Assembly: GCF_004342685.1 (NCBI RefSeq)
Contig: NZ_SMBZ01000018.1
Location: forward strand, 1-64,000
Direction: 5' to 3'
DNA: 64,000 nucleotides
Source: Sphingobacterium alimentarium
GTDB lineage: Bacteria; Bacteroidota; Bacteroidia; Sphingobacteriales; Sphingobacteriaceae
Positions 18,401 to 27,672 of this stretch are shown here, piece by piece. Under the pieces are notes generated by a model that was not told where the DNA came from, did not search any database, and saw only the letters and a program-made list of their open reading frames with translations. A program made the position numbers and the translations under genes. Every line of letters starts with the position of its first letter. The first letter of the stretch is position 1.

Positions 18401-18634
18401 TTTCACCATTTCCAAAGACGCAACAGCATCCTCAATTTTCTTCGTCACGGTATTTTCTACCTCCGTAGGCGAAGCACCAGGATATACAGTTTGGATGGTA
18501 ATTACATTTACCTCAAACTTTGGAATCAACTCATATCCCAATTGAGAATATGAGAATATACCACCGAGTGTCAAGATGATGAATAACACCAAAATGATAC
18601 TAGGTCGTTTTATCGAAATTTCTGAAATTTTCAT
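15440..18634 (-). CDS. RND efflux pump inner-membrane transporter (AcrB/MexB type)
   Basis: 1064 aa, full length for hydrophobe/amphiphile RND pumps: TM1, a large periplasmic loop, TM2-6, a second loop, TM7-12. The proton-relay residues are present: Asp-Asp in TM4 (GILVDDAIVVIEN) and Lys in TM10 (GLVAKNAIMLVD). It exports drugs or other amphiphiles with the adaptor and TolC-type channel encoded just upstream. Last gene of the tetR-tolC-acrA-acrB-like operon; 19 nt separate it from the adaptor. Substrate range unknown. Confidence 0.95.
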   Translation of the reverse strand: MKISEISIKRPSIILVLFIILTLGGIFSYSQLGYELIPKFEVNVITIQTVYPGASPTEVENTVTKKIEDAVASLEMVKKIESTSLEGASIVMVTLNEGADVNFLLTDAQRKINSAINDLPDDARTPSLNKFSLDDMPIMGLSVTSNLSEKELYDLLDKKIQPVFARVNGVAKVDMLGGEEREIQVKIDPDKIEGYGLSIAAVQQAIASSNMDFPTGNVSSKDNRTTIRLAGKVRSIHELRNLPLTTPSGNTIFLRDVADVQDGIVEIEKIARVDRQNTIMMQVFKQSDANAVAVSELVRQTIAKYNEEGELVGGVEKDYESQGVKIAVANDSSEFTLTAADNVIHDLVIAIVLVGFIMLFFLHSLRNAAITMIAIPLSLIATFIGLLLMGYTLNLMSLLGLSLVVGILVDDAIVVIENIHRHMEMGKNKVRAAYDGASEIGFTVTAITLVIVVVFLPIAMSTGLVANILAQFCVTVIISTLLSLLVSFTVVPWLYSRFGKLEYLSETSIFGRIVHGFEAGLDAFTHKISDILRWSLKSRGNKMLTLLVSVVLFFGSVALIPMGYIGGDFFPSSDRGEFFLQFELEKDASLEKTNIMTRQAEDILAAKPEIEKIITTVGQSSEGGMSSATGSRYKSEIHVILTDKAKRNLNSKVYAVQLRNEMLPKLIGAKIKSVPVGIMGAEQAPLMLTVIGSSVEDAQEFALQAADLLREVPGSRDVKLTSEAGNPEISVQVDREKMTSLGLNVASVGMTMQTAFSGNTDNKFRAGDNEYDINIQFDDKSRKSLEDVKKLKFINNTGASISLDQFADVQYSSGPTLLERRDKSPSVSVQGGVIGRPTGTIAEEWEAKFKDLPRKAGVSYVWGGNMENQEEGFGTLGVALVASLVLVYLVMVALYDNFATPFVVLFSIPLSFIGALLALALTNQSLNIFTILGIIMLIGLVAKNAIMLVDFANHRKEEGMNTHDALVAANHARLRPILMTTIAMVFGMIPIAIATGEGSDMNRGLAIVIIGGLLSSMFLTLVVVPVVYSLMDSLKRRFGKGEPTNYAAEMVADYVPNEHYVEKH

Positions 18635-18653
18635 AATAGCTAATTACCCAATC

Positions 18654-19709
18654 TTATTTAATAATTTCGATTGCAGTTTGATCTAATAAGTTAATTTGAC
18701 CTGATACGATTACCTGATCACCAGGGTTTAGTCCACTTAATACTTCGATATTATCACCGAAGTTTCTTCCAGCAACTACTTTAGTTTCGATAGCTTTACC
18801 ATTCTTAGCCACAAATACTTTATTATCGGATACTGAACCGACGAAGGCTGTACGAGGAATCACCAATACGCTAGCCGATGAACGAGCACCGAAACTAGCA
18901 GTACCATACATACCTGCACGCAAATCGTTGCCATTGTTTGGTACTTCAACCTCCACAGGGAAGTTTAGACTACCATCAGATTTAGGCGCGATGAATGTGA
19001 TACGACCTGTATAAGATTTATCACTGTACACACTAGCTGTCACATCTACCGACTGCCCTACCGCAAGTCCAGCTACGTTTTTCTCATCTACATTTACACG
19101 CAGTTTTAAAGAACTTACGTTTACAATTTCGAATGCTGCAGTTCCTGGACTCACATATGTTCCTGGCTCAATTTTACGCGAATTAACAATACCTGATACA
19201 GATGTTTTAATCGTTACATCACCAGCTGTTAATTTTGTGCTGCGTAGATTGTTTTTAGCCGTTTCGAATTGCAGACGCGCTTGATCCAATTCTTGTTGGG
19301 TCACACCACCTGTTTTGTATGCACTTTCAAAGCGTTGAAGATTTTGCTGTGCATTATCGTAGCTCGCTTGTGCATTCGCTACATTGACATTCAATTTATC
19401 ACCTTCTACAATCGCCAAAGTTTGTCCTGCACTCACGCGAGAACCCTCATCCACCAATACACGTACTACACGTCCTGAAGCTTCTGCCGACACAGTCACT
19501 TCTTGCTTAGGTTGGAAAGTACCATTCGCTGTATAAGATGCGTCTACCGCAGACATTGTAGCCGTATCCACACGTACCGCTACAAAAGCGTTCGTTTTTG
19601 CTGCTTCTGTCGTAATAGCTTCGTTGTTGGCTTTGTTCTTATTTAAGATGAAGTAAATACCTCCTAATGCTGCTGCGATAATAATTACCGTAATTATTGC
19701 ACGTTTCAT
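18654..19709 (-). CDS. RND efflux periplasmic adaptor (AcrA type)
   Basis: 351 aa membrane fusion protein. An N-terminal hydrophobic anchor (about residues 5-22, no lipobox Cys) is followed by a barrel-sandwich/lipoyl half-motif (VRVLVDEGSRVSAGQTLA), an alpha-hairpin (about 108-160), the matching half (GIVNSRKIEPGTYVSPG), a beta-barrel and the membrane-proximal domain (GLNPGDQVIVSG). It links the RND pump to the outer-membrane channel. Middle gene of the operon, 14 nt after the TolC-like gene. Confidence 0.94.
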   Translation of the reverse strand: MKRAIITVIIIAAALGGIYFILNKNKANNEAITTEAAKTNAFVAVRVDTATMSAVDASYTANGTFQPKQEVTVSAEASGRVVRVLVDEGSRVSAGQTLAIVEGDKLNVNVANAQASYDNAQQNLQRFESAYKTGGVTQQELDQARLQFETAKNNLRSTKLTAGDVTIKTSVSGIVNSRKIEPGTYVSPGTAAFEIVNVSSLKLRVNVDEKNVAGLAVGQSVDVTASVYSDKSYTGRITFIAPKSDGSLNFPVEVEVPNNGNDLRAGMYGTASFGARSSASVLVIPRTAFVGSVSDNKVFVAKNGKAIETKVVAGRNFGDNIEVLSGLNPGDQVIVSGQINLLDQTAIEIIK

Positions 19710-19723
19710 AATATATATTTAGA

Positions 19724-21070
19724 TTATTTTTCGTTAACTAATGATTTCAATTGTCCGTTTGCTTTGATAAGCTGTACTTCTGCGACTTTATAATTCAATA
19801 AAGCTGTATTTAGATTATTTTGTGCATCAGCGTAGGCGTTCTCTGCATCCAACAATTCTGTCAGGGTTGCTAGACCATTTTGGTAATTGTTATTGGTGTT
19901 ATCTAATACTTCTTTAGCTAACACCACATTACTCTTGTTGGTATTGATGGTCAAAAGGGAATTTTTGATCTGAGTCTTCGCGTTTTCATTCGCCAGACTT
20001 AATCCCAATCTCGTGTCTTCCATATCCACTCTTGTTTTTTGGATGTCTATTTCCGCTTGACGAATTCGAGCTCGTGTAGCACCTCCATTAAAAATTGGAA
20101 TAGAGACATTAAGACCTAAGCCTGAAAAATTAGACCATTTGAAACCATCGCTTCCAAAAGTTGGGAATACATTACCCATACCCAGGTATCCAAAATTACC
20201 CGTAAACGATACGGAAGGATAATAAGCCGAAACAATGGATTTACGGTTTAGCTCCAATAATTCAGTTTGCTTATTCAACAAAGCAATCTCGGTTCTATTA
20301 TTAACGTCTGCTGTCTCTGCAATAGTCTCCAAGGATATGTCAAAAGTTTCCTCTGGCAAGACAATATCCGTAGTGATATCCATACCAATAGCAAACTTGA
20401 GTGCATTCTCTTGTAATTCTAAGGCATTAATTATTTGTTGTCTCTGCGCCTCTAGATTATTCACAGCAACCGAAGTTCTGTCTAAATCAATTTTCTTACC
20501 TAATCCAGCGTCAACCAAACCTTTGATAACGTCTCTGGTTTTCTTGGTACTTGCAAGATTGATTTCCAATGTATTGAGCTGCATCTGCGTCTGAAAAACC
20601 TGATAATACGCATTAGCCACCTTTTCGATCAGATTTTCCTCTGTAAGCGAGTTGTTGATTTGGTAAAACTCACGCGTAGTCTTAGCGGCTTTCAGACCAG
20701 TAAATAATGACTGATTGAATATTTGCTGCGATACGGAAGCGGTAGCATTCGCTTGCCACTTTTGCCCAAAGGCTACCATCAGTGTTTCGCCAGGCTCACC
20801 ACCAAAAATTTCGGCAGGGAGCGCACTTTTTTGAAGCAATGGATTGTAGTTTATCGAAGCATTGGCGCTCAACTGTGGTTTTGCTCCTGCTCTTACTTCC
20901 TCAATTTGATATTCTGCATTCTCTACTTCTAATGCAGATTTTTTTGCTTCAGCCTTATTTTGTAAGGCATACTTGATGGCCTCCTGCAAGGTTAGAACCT
21001 CTTGTGCATGCGCATAAGTAGCACCGAACAGACCAGCTAGTAAAACAGCTATTATCTTTATTCTTTTCAT
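19724..21070 (-). CDS. TolC-family outer-membrane efflux channel
   Basis: 448 aa. Signal peptide about 1-22 (ends TYAHA), then two outer-membrane efflux protein repeats rich in Ala/Asn/Gln-containing helices, as in TolC. LTLQEAIKYALQNKAEA is the usual N-terminal motif, repeated as NGLATLTELLDAENAYADAQNNL in the second half. Forms the exit duct of the pump. Its start follows the TetR stop by 1 nt, so the two are cotranscribed. Confidence 0.94.
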   Translation of the reverse strand: MKRIKIIAVLLAGLFGATYAHAQEVLTLQEAIKYALQNKAEAKKSALEVENAEYQIEEVRAGAKPQLSANASINYNPLLQKSALPAEIFGGEPGETLMVAFGQKWQANATASVSQQIFNQSLFTGLKAAKTTREFYQINNSLTEENLIEKVANAYYQVFQTQMQLNTLEINLASTKKTRDVIKGLVDAGLGKKIDLDRTSVAVNNLEAQRQQIINALELQENALKFAIGMDITTDIVLPEETFDISLETIAETADVNNRTEIALLNKQTELLELNRKSIVSAYYPSVSFTGNFGYLGMGNVFPTFGSDGFKWSNFSGLGLNVSIPIFNGGATRARIRQAEIDIQKTRVDMEDTRLGLSLANENAKTQIKNSLLTINTNKSNVVLAKEVLDNTNNNYQNGLATLTELLDAENAYADAQNNLNTALLNYKVAEVQLIKANGQLKSLVNEK

Positions 21071-21071
21071 T

Positions 21072-21677
21072 TTATTTATTAGTGACTATACGTTCTTTAA
21101 AAATTAATTCTACTGCCTTTATTTGATCTTCAAGCATTTGATCTATGTTTTCTATTTTTGGAATACAGTGGATGATATCATTTACCGTATGATTTAACGA
21201 GATCCCTTTTATAACACGACGAAGTACGACTGTGGACTCATCAATATTATCCATCTTAAGCGTACCGCTATCCACCGCCTTGACGATAAGGGATTTGAGG
21301 ATACTTAAATCACGCGTTTCAAAGTTTTTCAACAAGTGTTTGAATTCGGCATCTTTAATCCAGTCCAAGTTTTCATTGATATAGACCATATAATGCTTGC
21401 GCATGTGCTCTGCCCGAAATCTCAACAATTCAAATAAGGTATCCAAAAAATCGCCATTGTACTTTGCCACCTTTGCTTCTACGGCATCTAGGAATGCCTC
21501 TGAAATAGAAACTAATACATCTTTGATTAGAGCGTTCTTATCTGGATAGTAATAATATAGATTGGCTTTGGTGATTTTTACGTCGTCCGCTATTTCATTC
21601 ATCGTGGTTTTGGAAAAACCGTAATGCAAAAATCGTCGGGTGGCCAGTTCAATTATTTCCTCTTTTCTTTTATCCAT
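21072..21677 (-). CDS. TetR-family transcriptional regulator of the efflux operon
   Basis: 201 aa. The N-terminal HTH (about 8-52) reads RRFLHYGFSKTTMNEIADDV then TKANLYYYYPDK, classic TetR. The C-terminal ligand domain is divergent. It is the first gene of the operon and likely represses it, itself included, with release by a pump substrate. An inverted repeat overlaps its promoter (21690-21722). Confidence 0.92.
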   Translation of the reverse strand: MDKRKEEIIELATRRFLHYGFSKTTMNEIADDVKITKANLYYYYPDKNALIKDVLVSISEAFLDAVEAKVAKYNGDFLDTLFELLRFRAEHMRKHYMVYINENLDWIKDAEFKHLLKNFETRDLSILKSLIVKAVDSGTLKMDNIDESTVVLRRVIKGISLNHTVNDIIHCIPKIENIDQMLEDQIKAVELIFKERIVTNK

Positions 21678-21689
21678 TTTTATATTTTT

Positions 21690-21723
21690 ACTTTTGACTT
21701 TTACAAAAGAATGTTCAAAAGTA
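21690..21723 (-). promoter_or_regulatory. Efflux operon promoter with candidate TetR operator
   Basis: The minus-strand -7 box TACTTTTG (21716-21723) matches TAnnTTTG. It overlaps one arm of the inverted repeat ACTTTTGA (21690-21697) / TCAAAAGT (21715-21722). An operator on the -7 box would suit autorepression. The 17-nt spacer is long for one TetR dimer, so the site could be two half-sites or chance. Confidence 0.5.
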
Positions 21724-21805
21724 CAAAACGTTTAATAAGAACGTAAAAATGAGGAAAAAAAATACATTTTTTTGACAAAAAATTGTTATATTATAAAAAC
21801 TTGAC

Positions 21806-22462
21806 CTATGAAAAGAGTTTCAGGAATTTGCGTTTGTCAAATTTGTATAGTCTGGCAGCACGATAGGAAACGCCTGTTTGATATTCATTGAGTTCTTTGA
21901 GATAGCCTAAATTACTCATGCGTTTTCTAAAATTTCGTTTATCCAAACTCTCGCCTAGGATGGCTTCGTAGATTTGTTGCAACTGCGTAAGGGTAAATTT
22001 TTCGGGTAATAAGGCAAAGGGTGCCGTGGAATAATTTAAGTTACGTTTGAGTTTTTTGAGTCCCAATTGCAGAATATCATTGTGGTCAAAAGCCAACTCA
22101 GGGACCTCCGTAATATCAAACCATTGGGCCTGGCGCATATAGTTAGTTACTGGCTTTACCTTATTCTTGACATCCTCATAGCGTACCAACGCCATATACG
22201 CAACGGTCAGAACGCGCCCTTCAGGATGACGTTTGAGTCCTGCTAATGCAGCCAATTGCTCCAGATAAATATTTTTTAGCCCAGTATGCTCATAAGCAAT
22301 CCGATCCACAGCCTCTTCCATTTCTTCTTGTTTGTCCACAAAATAACCAGGCATAGCCCACCAATCTCGATACGGATATTCATTTCTCTCAGTGAGCAAG
22401 ACTTTCAATTTGCCTTCATGGAAGGTAAATATTAAACAATCTACTGTAAAAAATGACAACAT
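21806..22462 (-). CDS. Nudix-domain transcriptional regulator (NrtR-like) with degenerate Nudix box
   Basis: 218 aa: Nudix domain (about 1-145) plus C-terminal winged helix (about 150-218, TLTQLQQIYEAIL ... FRKRMSNLGYL), the architecture of NrtR-type regulators. The Nudix box G39...R54-I-A-Y-E-H-T-G61 has lost the first Glu of REUxEE (Ile55) and the last (His59), keeping only Glu58. Hydrolysis is therefore unlikely and ligand sensing (ADP-ribose or a sugar derivative) more likely. It is divergent from the glycolytic cluster pfkA-badF-gapA, which it may control; related Bacteroidota regulators act on sugar catabolism. That target is inference. Confidence 0.85.
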   Translation of the reverse strand: MLSFFTVDCLIFTFHEGKLKVLLTERNEYPYRDWWAMPGYFVDKQEEMEEAVDRIAYEHTGLKNIYLEQLAALAGLKRHPEGRVLTVAYMALVRYEDVKNKVKPVTNYMRQAQWFDITEVPELAFDHNDILQLGLKKLKRNLNYSTAPFALLPEKFTLTQLQQIYEAILGESLDKRNFRKRMSNLGYLKELNEYQTGVSYRAARLYKFDKRKFLKLFS

Positions 22463-22486
22463 GATTAGAAGCTTTTAATTGTAAAA

Positions 22487-22513
22487 TAGTATCTTATTAA
22501 TTCTAAAATACTA
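22487..22513. promoter_or_regulatory. Candidate operator in the Nudix regulator/pfkA intergenic region
   Basis: Inverted repeat TAGTAT (22487-22492) / ATACTA (22508-22513) in an AT-rich divergent region, 25 nt upstream of the regulator start. Short arms make this weak evidence. Confidence 0.3.
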
Positions 22514-22704
22514 CAAGTAATTATTAAAATTTTATTCCCTCTTGACTACATCAGTCTACTTTGTAAGACTCATGTAATTTTCTTAGTTAACAGCAACAAG
22601 ATGGATAAAATACGGCAAACTAGCAAAAAAATATAGATAAAAATTTAATAGTGTAAAAAATACACATTATATTCGTAGTAACTTAAACTAAAATAATTTT
22701 GAAA

Positions 22705-23682
22705 ATGATCAAAAGAATTGGAGTTTTTACTTCAGGCGGTGATGCACCAGGCATGAATGCCGCTATCCGTGCTGTCGTAAGAACTGCTATTTATAATAAT
22801 TTAGCCGTAACAGGTATTTATCATGGTTATCAAGGGATGATCGAAGGATCTTTTATCGAAATGTCCCGTAGATCCGTAAGTTCGATTATACAAAAAGGAG
22901 GTACCATACTTAAATCAGCACGCTGTTTAGAATTCAAAACAAAGGAAGGCAGACAAGCGGCATACGACAATATTAAAGCCCAAGGAATCGATGCTTTGGT
23001 CGCAATAGGCGGAGATGGTACATTCACAGGGGCTAATTTATTTTCACAAGAATTCGATATTCCGGTAATGTGTATTCCGGGCACAATCGACAACGATCTG
23101 TACGGCACCGACTATACATTGGGATATGATACAGCCAATAACACTGTTATAGAGGCCATTGACAAAATCCGCGATACTGCTTCATCGCATAGCCGTGTTT
23201 TCTTTGTCGAAGTAATGGGTAGAGATTCGGGTTGTATAGCCTTGAATGCCGGTGTAGGCGGTGGCGCCGAATCGATCTTATTGCCGGAGGTTAATTCGGG
23301 GATTGATACATTGATCGAAGAATTGGAACTCGCAGAAGCTAGACAAAAAACCTCCATGATTGTTATCATAGCGGAGGGAGATAAAAATGGCGGCGCGTAC
23401 AATGTCGCAAAAATCGTGAAGGATAAAATCAATCACCTTGACATAAAAGTTAGTATCTTAGGGCATTTACAACGTGGCGGCTCACCAAGTAGTTTTGATC
23501 GCGTATTGGCTACACGAATGGGTTACACGGCAGTGAATGAGCTGATAAAAGGCAACTCAAGAGCTACAGTCGGCATGCGCGGCACCAAAATGGTAATAAC
23601 ACCATTGGAAGAAGCGTTGAACAACAAAGAGTTCAAGTTGGACGATGAGTTGTTAGAAATCGCAAACATTATGAACAAATAA
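22705..23682 (+). CDS. pfkA: 6-phosphofructokinase (ATP-dependent)
   Basis: 325 aa from ATG 22705; the upstream in-frame TTG (22699) is less likely. Motifs: FTSGGDAPGMNAAIRAVVR (ATP loop), GGDGTFTGA, the catalytic PGTIDNDL and TLGYDTA, and GHLQRGGSPS for fructose 6-phosphate. Gly in GGDGT and the Asp of TIDND mark the ATP type rather than the PPi type. First gene of pfkA - BadF-like - gapA, with 9 and 4 nt gaps, so one transcript. A promoter-like TATATTCG lies near 22667. Confidence 0.96.
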   Translation: MIKRIGVFTSGGDAPGMNAAIRAVVRTAIYNNLAVTGIYHGYQGMIEGSFIEMSRRSVSSIIQKGGTILKSARCLEFKTKEGRQAAYDNIKAQGIDALVAIGGDGTFTGANLFSQEFDIPVMCIPGTIDNDLYGTDYTLGYDTANNTVIEAIDKIRDTASSHSRVFFVEVMGRDSGCIALNAGVGGGAESILLPEVNSGIDTLIEELELAEARQKTSMIVIIAEGDKNGGAYNVAKIVKDKINHLDIKVSILGHLQRGGSPSSFDRVLATRMGYTAVNELIKGNSRATVGMRGTKMVITPLEEALNNKEFKLDDELLEIANIMNK

Positions 23683-23691
23683 TAAATCCAT

Positions 23692-25546
<1,855 letters not shown>

Positions 25547-25566
25547 TTTATCCTCCTTAAAATAAT

Positions 25567-25597
25567 AAAAGCATCTGTATGACAGATGCTTTTTTCT
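25567..25597 (+). terminator. Terminator of the pfkA-gapA operon
   Basis: Stem AAAAGCATCTG (25567-25577) / CAGATGCTTTT (25583-25593) then a T-run, 20 nt past gapA. Confidence 0.88.
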
Positions 25598-25700
25598 TTT
25601 CACTTAGATTAGGTACAATTTGTTGGCTCATTTGTATTCTACTGCAAATGTAGATTTTATATTACGCTTACGAAATACCTGCTACTAGGTATTTATTAAA

Positions 25701-27584
25701 TTACAACAAATACCGCACACCCAAAGAGTACCATCGCTTTGGCATTAAAACAGCTCCAGATTCCTTATAAGTTGCATTAGTCAAATTAGAAATGTCGCTG
25801 TACACTTTTAGTCCTTTGAATCGATACCCGATATGTAAATCTGCTATATAATAAGGATCATTAAGCTCTCTTTTAATCCATCTATTTCCTACACTCATGT
25901 CCCATGATGAACTGCTATATAGCAATCTGAATAGCGCTTGGTGCTTCAAACTCTCAAGTACATATTTAGAAACAATATCCTCAGCATGTACCATTTCTTC
26001 AGGGGATAAGTAATTATATCCCAATGAATAACTTAAAGAACGATTTAAAGATAGCTGGTATCCCCTACGTAAAGCCATACTTAGCCCATGCATCTTATTA
26101 TTCCCAAGATTAAGTGGTCGATAAGGTTGCGTATTTGGTTCATTTGGATTACTCTCCTTAATCCAATCTACAAAATCACTGATTTCTCGGTAGAAATAGC
26201 GCACTTCCAATTCGGTTTTGCCCAACATACCTTGCAGCGAAGTCTCATATTGCCACGCATATTCAGATCGCAATGCTGGATTACCTACGTTAGCGGGCTG
26301 CTTGAGGTAAAGATCTGTAAAAGACGGAATGCGTTGGCTCTTGCCAATATTCACATTCAAACGCCAATGATTAACAATCTGATAGCCTACATCTAGCCCA
26401 GGATACACTTCCCAGCCATACTTGCTGTTATAATTAGTATACATGCCCACATGAAAAGTAGTTTTAGGAATAATCTCTGTTCGATATTCTAAATACGAAC
26501 CCATATTTTCACGGGAGTGGTTGCCTAGATTATTGCTTTTGATGTCTTCATCCCTAAGTTCTACACCCACCCCAAAATCTCCTATAACTGTCTGCAATCG
26601 GCTATTCAATTCAAATGACAAAGCATTATTGGTATGTTGGGAACGCGCTTTGGACAAATCATGACGATAATATCTGTAGTCATCCTTATTGTAACGATTT
26701 GAAATCCGTGGACTGATATAGAAATTCTTACCCATATAATGTTTAGTGGACAAATGAGCGAAGAAAGTCTTCACTATTTCATACGATTCTATGTCTCCGG
26801 GATAAGCATAATAGCCATTTGCACCAAAGGCATTGTCAATATAGCCGGCGGACCAATCCAATGAATTCGATTTATTCACCTCATACAGTCCTTGGTAATA
26901 GAGGCGAATATCTTCCGTTGCACTGTTGTAGCGCTGACCATTCGATTTACTTGCCGCTACCGAAAATAAATTATTAAACCCTTCTGAACCTGCCTGCCCT
27001 ACGACCTGAAATCCTCCGCCCATATATCGACCATCACCGTCATTCTCCTCCTTTTCTTCAAACGAAGATCCTCCAAAAATACGTACCGATAGTCCGGGAT
27101 GACTCCCTGATTTGGTTACTATATTGATGGCTCCGGTCAAGGCATTGACACCATATACGCGCGCCATCGGACCACGAAGCACCTCAATCCGTTCGATAGC
27201 ATCCAGTGCTACGGGAATATTCATCGTATGATGTCCTGTCTGTGGATCAGAAATTTTGATACCATTCAATAAGATAAGTGCCTGCTCGAATGTTCCGCCA
27301 TCAATACTTATATCCGCTTGCGTTCCAAAAGGTCCGCGCTGACGTACATCCACACCGTTCACATAGCTCAACAATTCATTGACAGAGCGAATAGGCATTT
27401 GTGCAATTTCCATTGCGGTGATGATTTCAATGTTTTTATTCCTTTTGCCAAAAGGTATCTGCAGCCTGTTTTCTGAAATAATGACTTCGGATATCGAATC
27501 TAAACGAATGTTATTAGGAGCTTGTGCGATTACGAGGTTGGCAAGCAGCGTTCCTCCTAGCGATAATAATAAACTTCTTTGCAT
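25701..27584 (-). CDS. TonB-dependent outer-membrane receptor
   Basis: About 627 aa from ATG 27584 (signal peptide MQRSLLLSLGGTLLANLVIAQA); an upstream in-frame ATG at 27611 would only add nine residues. Plug domain about 40-160 (VNELLSYVNGVDVRQRG, IERIEVLRGPMARVYG, INIVTKSG), then a 22-strand barrel ending RWYSLGVRYLL. It has no carboxypeptidase-like SusC extension, so it is a BtuB/FhuA-class vitamin or siderophore receptor rather than a SusC. Ligand unknown. Divergent from the MocR-like gene, 72 bp apart, which may regulate it. Confidence 0.9.
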   Translation of the reverse strand: MQRSLLLSLGGTLLANLVIAQAPNNIRLDSISEVIISENRLQIPFGKRNKNIEIITAMEIAQMPIRSVNELLSYVNGVDVRQRGPFGTQADISIDGGTFEQALILLNGIKISDPQTGHHTMNIPVALDAIERIEVLRGPMARVYGVNALTGAINIVTKSGSHPGLSVRIFGGSSFEEKEENDGDGRYMGGGFQVVGQAGSEGFNNLFSVAASKSNGQRYNSATEDIRLYYQGLYEVNKSNSLDWSAGYIDNAFGANGYYAYPGDIESYEIVKTFFAHLSTKHYMGKNFYISPRISNRYNKDDYRYYRHDLSKARSQHTNNALSFELNSRLQTVIGDFGVGVELRDEDIKSNNLGNHSRENMGSYLEYRTEIIPKTTFHVGMYTNYNSKYGWEVYPGLDVGYQIVNHWRLNVNIGKSQRIPSFTDLYLKQPANVGNPALRSEYAWQYETSLQGMLGKTELEVRYFYREISDFVDWIKESNPNEPNTQPYRPLNLGNNKMHGLSMALRRGYQLSLNRSLSYSLGYNYLSPEEMVHAEDIVSKYVLESLKHQALFRLLYSSSSWDMSVGNRWIKRELNDPYYIADLHIGYRFKGLKVYSDISNLTNATYKESGAVLMPKRWYSLGVRYLL

Positions 27585-27636
27585 TATGTATATGAATATT
27601 AACTGCTGCAAAAGTGTTATCTTTCGCAGATAATAC

Positions 27637-27672
27637 AGTAGTCCAGTTTAAAGATAATGAGTAGTCCACTTT
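27637..27672. promoter_or_regulatory. 13-bp direct repeat at the MocR-like gene start
   Basis: AGTAGTCCAGTTT (27637-27649) and AGTAGTCCACTTT (27660-27672), 12 of 13 identical, start-to-start 23 bp. MocR regulators characterised so far often bind spaced direct repeats. The second copy overlaps the mocR start codon region. A -7-like TATCTTTC for the mocR gene is at 27619-27626. Confidence 0.45.
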
